Positions 8,538 through 20,201 of a stretch of 64,000 nt of DNA are shown piece by piece. Origin of the DNA: Cycas panzhihuaensis (Eukaryota; Cycadophyta); contig CM041465.1 of assembly GCA_023213395.1 (NCBI GenBank), positions 231,887,741 through 231,951,740 of the forward strand. The letters are read 5' to 3'. Made by a program: the position numbers and the translations under genes. The stretch's first letter is position 1; each line of letters opens with the position of its first letter. The notes beneath the pieces were generated by a model. That model was not told the DNA's origin. It searched no databases and saw only the letters and a program-made list of their open reading frames with translations.

Positions 8538-10899
8538 TCTATGGTTTGTTTGAGCTTTGATTTAGTGAACTTGCTTAAGTTTGTTGTTGTCTTGAAGCTC
8601 CCCTACTTGCTGTCCTTTCTTGGCACATTCTTGGAAACAGATGCATGGGTGATTTCTGTGCTTAAGGCTGTTGTCCATTCTTGAAAATTTGTCCTCTCAC
8701 CTCTGTCCCTGGAATTTGTCTCTAAATCTAGACAATTGTTGTTCTCTGTGGGTGTCTTGAACCCTGCCCCATCTTTGATTCTTGAAGCAAACAGAATATT
8801 GGCTGAACCTTGGCTTTGCAACCAGATTTTTCATTGGAATCTTATGAAGGTTCCTTGTTGTCCTTGCTTCAGCATTTATCACATCCTTTAACTGTGGTTT
8901 TTTGCTTCTGCTATATCAACATACAGTGGGATTGATTTCTTGGATCTGCTACCAAGTATCAGAAATGAAATGCTGTATTTAATTCTACCCCACTTTTGGC
9001 CCATTTTATGTTGAGTCCTCTGTTTCCATACAAGACTTGCTGTCTGTCCCTGTCAAGGGGAGACTTACTCGGGACTGCCGTTCTGCTCAACACGCCAAGA
9101 CGGGGCGCAGATCTGGACGTGAGGTCACGGGAACCTACGTACCTGGGAAGACCTGCGAAGAGAGGACGAGGGTCTGCGGAAGAACCTTCCAGAAGGAAGG
9201 ACGAGCCAGCACTCAGCGCACGGAACTCACACCACGTGAAACACAGAAGGCTGAAGCCCGCACGGGGTTGCTCAACTAGACGGATGATTGACGCACCTGC
9301 TTCCGGAAGCTTTCGGACGGTGCATGGCCAGTGTACGGGGAGACGCACCCCGCACGGCCAATCTTGCACTCAGGTCGACACAGTGGGGCCTGCAAGGGCA
9401 CGAAAACTCACGGAACAAGAGCTCAGACCTGCGCACAGTGGGGCCTGCAAGGTCGCAGGAAATTCGAAGGAAAAGCCGCGCTCGATTTTTTTTCTTTGAT
9501 TTTACATATAAATCAAATTTTTGGGCCTCACAACTTTGGAATATGCAAATTGGCATATACTAAGCATATTCCCTTTTCAATCAAGGGTATTTTTCCTAAA
9601 GTTTTTTTAAAGTGAGTTTTCCTTTATTAATCAAGGTTGAAAGAGGTTTTTTATACCTTAAGAAGTTTTTTTTTATCAAGGGGGGGGGGGGGGCTTAATG
9701 CTCTTTGATGCTCTATGAGGCTCAGCCATTTGAAGATTTAAGGTGTGATTGAAGCCTTAAATGCTTTAAGGAATTTTTTTTTTTTAATGAGATTTAATCT
9801 CATTTTTAAAGCCTTTTTTTTGGCTCACTAAAGTACTTTTTTTAGTACTTAAGACGATTAAAATCTCCTTGATGGAAAGAGGACTCAACGAATGACACAT
9901 GCTAAGTCATTCTCCTCGTATTGAAGTTTGATGTTGCATTATTTAAATGCCTAAAAAGACTCCCTGCGAGGTGTTCTAATGAGGCAAAGTTACAAAAAAG
10001 TTGATTTTCAGCCTTTATTTTATGCCTTTTTTAAGCTCATTTAGCACTTTATTTAATGCTATTAAAGCATCAAAAGCTTAAATAAAGTGATCAAAAAGCA
10101 TGTTCACATTGTAAAGGTGATAAACATCACCATTTCAGTTGATTTTTTGGCACCTTGCATGGTGATCTTAGCCTTCAAAAATCTCAAAAAGAAGGCTGAA
10201 TTTGGCACTTAATAAAATCACATTTTTTGTTAGATTGTTGAGACTATTTTAAAGTCTCAACAACTTGCTGCTTGGAGTTCGCTTTGGCATTTGGAGCACA
10301 TTGAGTACGCTTGGCTAGTGGTTTCTTTACTACATCGGATTTGGAGGGTTAAAAAGAACCCACTTCTGCTATCTTCATCAAAGGTTTTTTGCATCATTTT
10401 TTCACTAAGTACACAAAAGTACTTACATCATTGTACTCAAGCATTCAAAGCATTTTACTTGCATCACAAAAGTACTTACATCATTGTACTCAAGCATTCA
10501 AAGCATTTTACTTGCATCACAAAAGCACTTAAAAACACTTATTAAAAGTTCTCATTCTCTCATGTACTTGCTTCTTAAGAAGCCTTCATTGTAAGTTAAA
10601 TTTATAGCATCAAAGCCAAGTACATAATCCAAGTAAAAGGACTTTAAAATTCACTTAAAATTTGTCTATAAGTGAATTTTAAAATCTGGCTGGAGAGACT
10701 CGAAAAAGGTTGAATCCTTGCCTCTGCTACACTTAACTTTGGACCAACTCAATAGCTGAAGTCCTCCACCCCTCATCACTCCACCAGTTGTTGGATCTTC
10801 TTGTAAAATCAGGACTGGTGGTGTTGTTAGAAGGTGGAACTTAAGCGACAAAGCTTTGAAGTTACCAAGTTATTTGTTAGCTTTTAAACAAGTGGAAAG
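8538..10899 (+). other. C1 leader, with an atypical GC-rich block
   Basis: About 2.4 kb of untranslated leader between PBS and gag. Most is AT-rich with runs of T and one run of 14 G (9680-9693). The section 9030-9480 is strikingly GC-rich, has overlapping open frames on both strands with no recognisable domain, and repeats CACAGTGGGGCCTGCAAGG at 9379-9397 and 9434-9452. The leader of sister element C2 has a different unusual block in the same relative place (52.4-52.99 kb). Confidence 0.65.
10412..10533 (+). repeat. 53-bp tandem repeat in C1 leader
   Basis: Two full copies and the start of a third, beginning at 10412, 10465 and 10518. The unit starts CACAAAAGTACTTACATCAT. The copies are almost identical. 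Confidence 0.85.
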
Positions 10900-11700
10900 A
10901 TGGCTGCCATAAACATGCTCAATGCATGCACCATAAGGCTAACAGGACAAGCAAATTATCAAGAATGGAAAAGAATAACACAAAATCTCTTGATAATGAA
11001 TGAATTTTGGGGATATGTTTCTGGGAGAATCCCCAATCCTGCACTTGTTGATGATGAAGTTCAAGTTGATTATGAACGTGTTGCTGCTTAGGAGGCCAAA
11101 GACGAAATTGCTTTGGCATTTATTCATATGATTATGGATGTACATGTAGATCAGAATATCTCTTCTGCTAAATCTTCTAAAGAAGCATGGGACACATTGT
11201 CCTCACTGTATAAAAGGCGAGATGAAGCTCGCATTTTGATGATAAAAGCCAAATTGTATTCTGTCAAATTTGTAAAGCCAATGTCGACATTTTTGTCCTC
11301 CATTAAGGAGGTTTGTAATGAATTGAGTACTTTAGGTAGTCCTGCTATAAGGGATGAAATCATCACATCCATCACAAAGGCATTGCCAAAAGACTACAAT
11401 GGCTTCATATCATCTACCACACGAGATGGTTCACTAAAGCAAATGACATTCAATGAACTTGAAAACTTATTGCTTCAAGAAGAACAGATTTATGCTAAGG
11501 ATAATGAAGAACCATCTACACCAGGTGCTTTCACAGCCAAGGCAAAGGCAAATCAAATCTCCAAACCTGCATTCACAAAGCAGTTTGGAAACATGAACAT
11601 TGGATCTTCTAAGTCTAATGTTGTATGTCATTATTGTGGCAAACCTGGCCACATTGCACCTGATTGCAGAAAGAAGCAGGCGGATCTACGACGACAATAG
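10900..11700 (+). pseudogene. gag: C1 gag
   Basis: One frame of about 266 codons, interrupted by TAG at 11089-11091 (C2 has TGG, tryptophan, there) and ended by TAG at 11698-11700. The start MAAINMLNACTIRLTGQ is followed by YQEWKRITQNLL and EAWDTLSSLY, as in copia-type gag (UBN2/DUF4219 class). A single CX2CX4HX4C knuckle, CHYCGKPGHIAPDC, lies at 11626-11667. The same frame continues open beyond 11700 to about 11960, showing that the terminal TAG is also a mutation. Pol lies in another frame. Confidence 0.9.
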
Positions 11701-12926
11701 CGGAGCAGAAGAATGACAAGGTCAAAGACAACGGCCCAAGGCAACAGCTTTCAACAAAGATTCCAAAGAATGATCGAAATAGAATCCCTCGACCAAATCG
11801 AGGTGCCTATCGAAGAGGTCCAAGAGGAAAGGGGGGTCAAAGAGGTGGCTTCCAACGCCACTTTAATCAGTTTGTCAATGAAGACAAACTATTTTGCGCA
11901 TATCGGTCATCCAAGGTTGATCACACTTGGATTGTCGATTCAGGAGCTTCTCAACATATGACAGGGAGTGAAGAACTCCTATGCAACATTAAGGAAGGTA
12001 AAGGTCAATCAGTGACCTTTGGAAATAATGAATCTGTTGAGATTTCAGGAATAGGCACTATAGCTCCTTTTCATTCTTCACAAAATCCTTCCTCATCATT
12101 TACCAATAGTGATGCCTACTTCATTCCTTCTATGGAGAAGAATCTGCTATCTGTTAGCCAGTTGGACAAGCAACAGATGAGCGTATTATTCAAAAATGGG
12201 AAATGTATCATTAGTGACAAAGATGACCAGATCATAGCTGTTGCCTATGAGGATCAAGGTCTTTACAAGTTGGATGCCAATAACATTACACTTGATTCTG
12301 CTTATTCTGGTTCCATATCTTTGTCGAAAATACAATTATGGCATCAACGTCTAGGTCATTTAAGCCTAGATAATTTGAGGCAGATGATAAACAAAAACAT
12401 GGTATATGGGCTTCCAAAGCTGTATGGTTCAAAATGTCTTTGCGAAGTTTGCATAATGGAGACACAGCATCGATTGCCTTTTCCTAAAGGCAAAGCATGG
12501 CGTGCATCTTATCCATTGCAGTTAGTTCACTCAGACTTATGTGGACCCATGTCCACTCAATCCTTTGGAGGAGCATTATATTACATATCTTTCATTGATG
12601 AGTTCTCTCACAAAGTCTGGGTCTACTTCATCAAGCAAAAATCAGAGGCATTCTCTAAGTTCAAAGAGTTTAAAGCTGAAGTAGAAAATGAATCTGGCTA
12701 CTCAATTGGGACATTAAGGTCAGATAATGGAAGTGAATTCACTTCAAATGAATTCAACCAATTCTGTAAGGATAATGGAATTCGGAGACAATTCACAGTT
12801 CCTCATACTCCTCAACAAAATGGAGTCTCCGAAAGGATGAACAGAACTTTGGCTAATAAAGCCAAAACAATGATGCATGCAAAAGGACTTCCAAGAGCTT
12901 CTTGGGTCAAGCATTTCATACAATGA
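11664..12926 (+). pseudogene. pol: C1 protease and integrase core
   Basis: One open frame of 420 codons. The protease active site WIVDSGASQHM has its Asp-Ser-Gly at 11937-11945. The GAG-pre-integrase zinc site (LWHQRLGHL, then CEVC) is near 12339-12455. The integrase core shows all three acidic catalytic residues: Asp in HSDLCGP (12534-12536), Asp in RSDNGSE (12723-12725) and Glu in GVSERMN (12831-12833). The frame ends at TGA 12924-12926, just after WVKHFIQ, inside integrase. Small compensating indels between about 12920 and 12962 garble the next dozen codons. Relative to gag the frame is -1. Confidence 0.92.
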
Positions 12927-12929
12927 CCT

Positions 12930-13730
12930 ATGTGGCCAATCGAGTCCTACTCTGCCACCGACATCACACCTGAGGAGGCATGGACTGGTAAGAAGCCAAC
13001 TATCAACCATTTGAGGACATTCGGGTGCACTGCATATATGCACACACCAGATCAACAAAGAACAAAGTTGGATAAACATAGTCTTAAATGCATCTTTGTA
13101 GGATATGCCATTCATAGCAAGGCCTACAAGTTGTATGATCCAGTTGGGAGAAAAATGCATCTCTCAAGAGATGTAATCTTTGTTGAGGATGATCAGAAAG
13201 AGTTAGATGTGGCATCAATCCAACCCCCCATTGATAAAGGTAAAAGGATTGTTGAGGACTTCCCTCCCTCTCAATCTTATACACCATGTTCTTCATCTGC
13301 ACCTCCTGTACCATCTACTTCATCTTCATCTGCTCCACTTGAACCTTCCACTTCATCTTCTGTTGATCATTCACTTAGACCAGAAGACATTGAAGTTCAT
13401 GCTACATCATTTCAGAAGTTACCAAAATGGTATACTCAAATGGTACAGGATGGTCATATTATTGAAGGGAAACATCCATCTAAGTATAGGCAGCAAACAA
13501 ATTTTGCACTTATGGCTGAAGTGCTTTCTATTGATGAGCCTTCTACTTTTGAAGAGGCTTCACAAAATGATAGTTGGAAAGCTGCCATGGATGAGGAGAT
13601 CCACTCCATTCACAAGAATGGCACATGGGATTTGGTCGAATTGCCTCCACACAAACAAGCAATCAGTTGTAAATGGGTCTACAAGACCAAATTTCATTCT
13701 GATGGGACACTCAAGCATCAGAAGTCATGA
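12930..13730 (+). pseudogene. pol: C1 integrase C-terminus and RT linker
   Basis: TPEEAWTGKKPTINHLRTFG and VFVGYAIHSKAYKLYDP-type sequence mark the copia integrase C-terminal region. A serine-, proline- and threonine-rich linker follows (13260-13370), then EEIHSIHKNGTWDLVELP and [13 protein letters not shown], the start of the RVT_2 reverse transcriptase domain. The stop TGA at 13728-13730 falls just before LVAKGF. Confidence 0.9.
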
Positions 13731-14297
13731 CTTGTAGCAAAGGGATTCAAACAAAAGGAGGGCATTGATTATGAGGAGACCTTTGCACCAGTAGCAAACA
13801 TGAACACCATCAGACTCCTAATGGCCTTAACTGCACAATGCAAATGGCCAGTATATCAGATGGACGTGAAGAGCGCCTTTCTAAACAGCAATCTTCAAGA
13901 GGAGGTATACTTGGAGCAACCTCCTGGTTACAAAGAACAAGGCAAGGAGCATTTGGTATGTCACCTTAAGAAGGCTTTGTATGGCTTGAAACAAGCTCCT
14001 AGGGCATGGTATGCAAAAATCAATGAATACTTCTTGAGACATGGGTTTCATCGATCAACATCTGATCCTAACTTGTGTATCAAACATGAACAAAACCATG
14101 TCATTTATATTGCCTTGTATGTAGATGACTTAGTGATCACTGGTGATGACACTAAGCTCATCAATGTTCTCCAAGATGACTTGAACAGAAGTTTCGAGAT
14201 GACTGATCTTGGACTTCTCCATTATTTTTTAGGCTTTGAGGTATGGTAGCAGCCAGGCTATATCTTCATTTCCCAAGCAAAATATTCTTGGGTTATC
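13731..14297 (+). pseudogene. pol: C1 reverse transcriptase (RVT_2)
   Basis: Same frame as the preceding segment. It contains [43 protein letters not shown] and the catalytic YVDD (14118-14129, in [10 protein letters not shown]), all standard copia polymerase motifs. A TAG at 14247-14249 follows LGFEVW. The enzyme would be intact apart from the flanking stops. Confidence 0.93.
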
Positions 14298-15075
14298 TTG
14301 CAGAGATTCAGGATGCATGACTGCAAGACGGCGCCTACGCCCATGGAGAACGGCACCAAGTTTACTCTTAATGAGGAAGCTGAACTAGCAGATCCCACTC
14401 TTTATCGACAGTTGATTGGTAGTTTGATATATCTCACCAACACTTGTCCAGATATTTCATTTGCAGTTGGGATTTGCTCTCGTTTCATGTCTCAACCCAA
14501 TCAGAAGCATTGGAAAGCAGCAAAACGCATACTCAAGTACATAAAAGGTACATTGCAGCTTGGACTTGAGTATGCACACAATGAGAACTTCACCTTGAAA
14601 GGGTTCTCGATTACGATTAGGCGGGGATGCCGGGATAGCGTGAAATCAACCTCGGGTTCTTGTTTTACTCTTGGTTCAAGATTGTTTCATGGAGTTGCAA
14701 GAAGCAACCAAATGTTACCTTGTCCTCCATCAAGCAGTACAAAGTCATACCGCTTGCGAGGCTATCTGGCTTCGACGAATTCTTGGTGAGCTTGGATTTC
14801 AGCAGGAGCAGCTGACCAATATTCATTGCGACAATCAAAGTGTCCTCAAGCTAACTAAGAATCTAGTCTTCCATGCACGAACCAAACATATTGAAGTTCA
14901 CCACCACTTCATCAGAGAGCATGTACACAGTGGTGAGATCACTCTTCAATATCGACCAACAGAGCAGCAGACGACAGATATCTTTACCAAGCCACTTGGT
15001 AGAGAGAAATTTGTAAAATTTAGAGATGGTCTAGGGGTCCGACTTAACATTATAAACAATAAGGGGGGGTGTTAA
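14298..15075 (+). pseudogene. pol: C1 connection and RNase H
   Basis: Continues from RT with [10 protein letters not shown] and [20 protein letters not shown]. The RNase H start is damaged: at 14610-14635 a base loss and gain shift about nine codons and remove the catalytic aspartate seen in C2 (GFSDYDWAG). After TLGSR a one-base loss in a T run (14685-14687) moves the rest, including LRRILGELGF, DNQSVLKLTKN, ARTKHIEVHHHFIRE and DIFTKPLGR, to another frame that ends in the 3' LTR. C2 has the same T loss. Confidence 0.9.
15058..15069 (+). other. C1 polypurine tract
   Basis: AATAAGGGGGGG directly precedes the 3' LTR; it would prime plus-strand DNA synthesis. Confidence 0.9.
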
Positions 15076-15663
15076 ACCTCATGTTTTACCTTATGTTTAT
15101 ATGTTAAGCTTATGTACTTTATATTTATGTCTTATGTGTGCACTTTAATGCTTATGTGCACTTTTGTACTTTAGGGGTGACTTTATCACTTAAGTGATAA
15201 AGTACACACCCACTTTATGACTAGTGACACAACGTTGTCACTTATGTTATTTGAGGGTCAAATGACCCCATTGCATTTTTGCTCACACAAGAGCTTCCAA
15301 AAGGACACGTGTCCGTCATCCAAGGCATGTATCTTGGATGTTTGACACTTGTCAAACATCCAAGGCCTTAGGTCTCTCATCTCACTCTATATAATAAGAC
15401 CTATTCCTCACTGTTGCACATTCAAGAGTTGGAGCTCATTGTTATTCTATCAGTTTGCTAATCAAGTTGAAGGCATTATTTGGTTGTTGGACTAATTCCA
15501 ACACCCCATCTTTGGTATTGTGATCTTGCTCCTATTTCTCTTTGACTCCTTTGAATTCTTTGAGTTCTTTGAAGTTCTTTGTTGCTTATGCTTAATGCAT
15601 TTAATGGTATTGTGCTTTTGTTAAAGATCTTGGACCTATGTGGCCTTTAGGCCCATTCTAACA
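15070..15663 (+). repeat. C1 3' LTR
   Basis: 594 bp, TGTTAAACC to ATTCTAACA, collinear with the 5' LTR. It is followed at once by AAAAT, the target duplication. Confidence 0.95.
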
Positions 15664-16028
15664 AAAATGACCAACCTATTTGTGTACAAGGTTGGTTGTC
15701 TTTATAGTCTTTGAATCACCATCAACGCATGCTTTGTTGGTCTTGAATTACTACAACAGTTCTTCAACCAGCTTCGGATGACCCCCAACGAGCCAACTCC
15801 AACCACAAACGCGGTCTTCATGTCTGAATATCGACTCCCAAGAACCCTTATTCTCTGTTGAATAGTGATCTTCACTACTTCAACCACCACTGATACACTG
15901 TGCCTACTTCTGCATGTTGTTGGGGTTGATAGACCCTCAAGACTCGTCTTGGGTTAGATGAAGTTACCCCGCAACCAACGATCACACTGCTTTGCTCAAT
16001 GTCAGACTCCAACTGTGTAGGACCCTAC
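15664..16028. other. Unassigned, possibly leader of a minus-strand copia element
   Basis: No clear coding frame. Its position left of a minus-strand primer-binding site suggests internal sequence of an element cut by C1. Confidence 0.35.
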
Positions 16029-16413
16029 GGCTCTAATACCATGTTTGGGAACATGAAATCATACATGAATGTTCCCAACCGCAGAATCTTTTACCATACA
16101 CAGCAAGCAAACAAATATACATACGTAAAATGATGCACAAGACAGGATTTACATGGGAAAACCCTTTTGGGAAAAAACCTACCACAAAAGGATCCTTGAT
16201 GGATCACTTGATTATTTCACAACGAATTGATACAATGATCTTGGATGTTGAATACACAAGGCCTCAAGGCATTTATACTCTCCCAAGAGGTGTCACTCGA
16301 TTAGGGTTGTGACCCTTCGAATAAGTTGCACCTTTTTGGCTTCACAACTTTTCACTTAATTAAACCACATTAACATTAACTAAGTGGCTTAATAATTAAC
16401 TGCCACATTAACA
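16029..16413 (-). mobile_element. Probable copia PBS and LTR remnant
   Basis: On the minus strand TGGTATTAGAGCC (16029-16041) resembles the initiator-methionine PBS with one change. It directly follows an LTR-like end, which on the plus strand starts TGTTTGGGAACATG at 16042. If the other end is CACATTAACA at 16413 the LTR is 372 bp, but there is no second copy to confirm this. Confidence 0.4.
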
Positions 16414-18231
16414 GGAATGCATGGGTAACCAACCGCTACAATCACTAGTTGAATAGGAACCTCCTTCAGATACATGGTTCAATCATCATCATTCAACTTC
16501 ATTTCAGAAACAGATCTATTGGGCAAATGAGTTGAGTACCAAAACAACTTTATTCCCACTTGAGGCATCTGGTTTGTGGTTATTTCAAGGATAAGAGCAG
16601 GATGCACCTTGAACTTTGTGTGGTTTCTTCAAGGATACAAATGAATATCACTTGGAGTTTAAGCTTTCCAAGTTTACTAAACATCAAATATGCTTCTATG
16701 AAGCATCTTTTGCTAAATGACAATAATACAACTACTAGCAAGCAAATGTTAGATGCGATTTGCAAGAAAGAACTCTCATGAGTGTAAAAAGGGGTTCTCA
16801 AGAGCCTTCAAATTGTCACAAATAAGTAATTTTTGCTTAAATTTAAACCAAGCATTATTTTTCTTGCTTTCAAATGCAAAAATATCATTACCATGGTGTC
16901 AGGAACATTGAAAAACTACACGATATGGGAAATTAGATTTTAAAACTATCATGAAATGCACTTTTTATAAAGTTTTAACCATTTGTATGAACTTTGCTAA
17001 CTAAAATAGCAGGCATCTGAATTTTGAACTATGCCTTGCGACCATCCGTTTCGACTATCTCGAAACAGCGAATCCAACGCAACTGACGACATTGAATTCT
17101 GACATCCCAATGAAAAGTTATGAAGGAAAACGCATTGGTAGGTCATAAAAATCACGTGATCCTTAACAAATGTGTGGTGGAATTCAAAAAATATCAAATA
17201 TCAAATAAACCTTTTGAAAAATCAAAAACATTCCAATTCATTTTATTCCATTTTGGAGCCCGTCCCCTTGGTGGGTTAGGTCCCGGTCCCATGGGCCCAT
17301 CATGTGACCTCCTGCCAATCAATAAACCTAGCCCTCAGATCTGAAATGTTATAAAAAACAATTAAATTTTTGATAAACTTTGCAATTTTTTTTATCTCAA
17401 CGAAAAAATAGTTTGTGAAAAATTCTTTGGCATAATCACAACTACGAATTCAACTAGTTGAGATTCCGTGGGCGATTGTTATGTGTGTCAATCTTTGTGT
17501 GCACTTCTATGAACATCTCTGGCTGTTCCAAGGCGAGAGGGTGTTTGCATGTTCTATCACTCTTTTGTATCCTTCTCTATATCATCTCTTCTCCTCTCAC
17601 GTGTTGTTGTGGCAGATCTGATGGCAATGCAATTCTTCACAATAGGGTTTATCCTTGCGTCGTTTGGCAGCCCATGTGCACCACCACAAAGTGTAGCGTC
17701 CCTCACGACTGATCCAGATTCTAGCGCCGTATGTCTACATAAGCATGCAAGTCGATCGAGCAACATGTGGGCGTACAAAGATATCAACAACCCAAATGGA
17801 CGGTTGGTATGCACGATGTACGTGATAGTGGCAAGGGCGACTCTGGCGATTCTTATTCTGCGCGGATGTCCATGGAGGTTTGTATGAATGGCAGACCCAT
17901 ATCTATGATGGCTATTCGAGCCGCTTCTCCTTCACAATCTTCACAATCTCAATTGGGCAATTGCATAACAGACAACTACCTCTACAGATTTTCATTCCAT
18001 GAGAAACAGGTAGCCATGGAACTGCATCAGTCTTTGATCTGTGTTTGCATTCTGCATCGAGGGGCATTGTGCAGGGTTTTTTATGGACTAGATATTGTAT
18101 TGTTATCTATTGACTAAAAGGGATTCCAACCAGGTCGCTCTTCATTTGCAGGTTCTTGAATAGATTCAAAACAGGCTCAAATTTTAATAGACAAGATCTT
18201 CACCTCACCATAGCAGCTTGGATTCAACCCT
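16414..18231. other. Unassigned stretch
   Basis: No recognised domain in any frame. Several short open frames around 17450-18120 lack motifs or support. A GC-richer patch lies at 17250-17335. Part of the right end may be the leader of C5 (minus strand). Confidence 0.4.
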
Positions 18232-18630
18232 GCTATGATACCATGTTAAAATATGGGATTCAAAGATTACCTTTGAAATCACAATGAAAATATGAATGTA
18301 AAATATGCTACAAGTATGAGGCAAATAATGATAAAGCAATAAATGAACTAAACGAAAAATAAAGTATGTACAATACAAAAGACAACAAAGATGTGAGAAA
18401 ATGGTCACCTTCTAATTATTGCATTAGGCATGAATACATACTTATAATACATGTCACCTCATACTTGGCCAATTAGATGTAAGAACCCTTAAGTGTACCA
18501 ATGGGACATTTGCATGAATAGGTGTGCATCACATGCACACATGTTAGTAACTCAATATAAAATACCTATGAGAGAGTTAAGATAAGGGGGACGCTAAACA
18601 TTAACCCACATTAAACATTATATTTTAACA
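18232..18630 (-). mobile_element. C5: LTR and primer-binding site of a minus-strand copia element
   Basis: The block 18244-18630 (387 bp) starts TGTTAAAATAT and ends ATATTTTAACA, an 11-bp perfect inverted terminus. Directly left, on the minus strand, is TGGTATCATAGC (18232-18243), a tRNA-iMet-like primer site. Hence this is a 5' LTR with internal sequence to the left. On its right, copia polymerase codons (C6) start within two or three bases, so C5 appears inserted into C6. I could not find its 3' LTR or the missing half of C6. Confidence 0.7.
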
Positions 18631-19721
18631 AAAAGGCCTTATACGTTCTTAAACAGGTACCAAGATCATGGTATGAAAAAATAGGCTTACACTTAAGATA
18701 AAATGGATTCACTAGATGTGAAATAGATCTCAGTCTATATATTCGCAAAACAAAAGATGGAAAATTGCCATAATTGTCTTATATGTCAATGACTTACTCA
18801 TTACTCGTGACAACATAGAGAGGATTCAAAACACAAAACAAACATTATGTACATCTTTTGAAATGATAGATATGGGACTCCTACATTAATACCTGGGGTT
18901 TGAAGTAGATCAACAACGTAATGGTATCTTCTTGTCACAAACCAAGTATGCAAAAAGGCTTCTACAAGACTTTGGCATGGAAAATTGTAAACTAACAACA
19001 ATACCAATGGAGACAGGATGCAAACTCACTCGCAAGCCAGTGGATAAAACCCTATATAGAAGATTGGTGGGCAATCAAATCTACCTAACAACCATCGTGT
19101 CAGATATTGTGTAGTTGGAATAATATCTTATTTCATGTCAACCCCCAAAGAAGTACATCAGAAGGTTGCCAAAAGAATTTTACGGTATGTTAAAGGGATG
19201 TTGAATCTAGGCCTAGAGTACTCCAAGAACCAAGGCATCAAATTAATTGGATATATTGATTTAGATTGGGTAAGAGAAGTCAATGACAACAAATCTACTA
19301 TAGGATATTGTTTTAGTGTAGGCAGCATTATCATCTCCTAGTGTAGTAAGAAACTAAGAAACAACCAACCATTGTACTATTTTCAATAAAGATCGAATAC
19401 AAAGCAACTATCAGCACCTTTTGTGAAGCCATATTGCTCAAAAGAATGCTAGAAGAACTAAATCAGACCCAATCATCCCCTACTCTTATATTCTACAACA
19501 ATCAAAGTACTATAAAAATGACCAAAAATCCAGTTTTTCATGATAGAACTAAGCATATCAAAGTCCATCATCATTATATCAAAGAAAAGGTACAACAAAA
19601 AGTAATTGAGTTACTGTATTGTCCAAGTGAAGAAGAATTAGCAGGCATCTTCATAAAACCACTCGGAAAACAAATGCTTCAACATCTTAGACAAGAAATT
19701 AGATTAAGGGAAAAGGAATAA
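18631..19721 (+). pseudogene. pol: C6: copia reverse transcriptase and RNase H, 3' half
   Basis: Similarity begins in mid-RT with [16 protein letters not shown] and continues through LYVNDLLIT (the catalytic YVDD altered to YVND), LSQTKYAKRLLQDFGM and PMETGCKLT to LYRRLVGNQIYLT. RNase H follows with RILRYVKG, GLEYSKNQGIKLIGYIDLDW, DNKSTIGYCFSVGS, then HDRTKHIKVHHHYIKEK and IFIKPLGKQML. Several frameshifts and stops separate these pieces (about 18770, 18890, 19112, 19340). Everything upstream of mid-RT is missing because C5 lies there. Confidence 0.85.
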
Positions 19722-19734
19722 ACATTATGGGGGA

Positions 19735-19919
19735 TGTTAGAAATAATATATATTCTCAAGTTGTAAACTTAAACTTAGCATCTAATAGTTGACAGTCATG
19801 TATCTTTTCCTCTTTTTTGCATGTAGGACTATTGTCACCCATGTTGAGGGGTTTCCATTGTATTTATGTGCATTCTTATCAATGTAATGAATCAAGAAGT
19901 TTTACTAACTTTTTCTACA
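19735..19919 (+). repeat. C6 3' LTR, preceded by polypurine tract
   Basis: ATTATGGGGGA (19724-19734) is a polypurine tract at the expected place after RNase H, and TGTTAGAAATAAT starts the LTR. The right end is tentative: TTTTTCTACA at 19919 gives a CA end and resembles common plant copia LTR ends. No second copy is available. Confidence 0.5.
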
Positions 19920-20190
19920 AGTATGGACAAAGGTGAGAATGATTGAAATCCTCCCATTTCTGCAGTAACTTGATGCTACAAACTTACTGTTTTCATTTGC
20001 TTTTTACATAGCCCATCATGGTGATGCATTAATTGGCATCAAAACCTCAAGATTTGGTTACATAAATTTCATTGATACCAATTATCAGATTGGTATCTCC
20101 TAAAATTTTCATGCCCTTGGAAACATTGTTATTCTTTAATTTGCTAATCATTATTTTTCTTAGTTACAAAGAGAAGCTCCATACTTCAAT
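19920..20190. other. Unassigned spacer
   Basis: AT-rich, no recognisable coding. It may be the leader of G6. Confidence 0.3.
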
Positions 20191-20201
20191 TAGGAGGAAG
20201 A

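Larger units (their letters stand above)
7930..15663 (+). mobile_element. C1: nearly complete Ty1/copia retrotransposon
   Basis: A 7,734-bp element with two 594-bp LTRs, a TGGTATCAGAGC primer-binding site, a long leader, gag, protease, integrase, reverse transcriptase, RNase H (the copia order) and a polypurine tract. It is flanked by a perfect 5-bp duplication AAAAT (7925-7929 and 15664-15668). The LTRs differ at about 14 of 594 positions by eye (about 2.4%), mostly transitions, with no indels, so this insertion is young compared with its surroundings. The coding region carries several stops and frameshifts and is not functional as it stands. C2 at 46.6-53.6 kb and the solo LTR at 38.4 kb belong to the same family. 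Confidence 0.95.

Noticed and set aside
8996-9499. Open frame of 167 codons on the plus strand in the C1 leader, with others antisense
   Set aside because: Long frames on several strands at once are expected from high GC content (few stops). There are no domains, and the position is in an untranslated leader.
17458-18117. Overlapping plus-strand frames that could be a small host gene
   Set aside because: Three different frames overlap, none shows a domain, and there is no supporting splice or promoter pattern. More likely element leader sequence.
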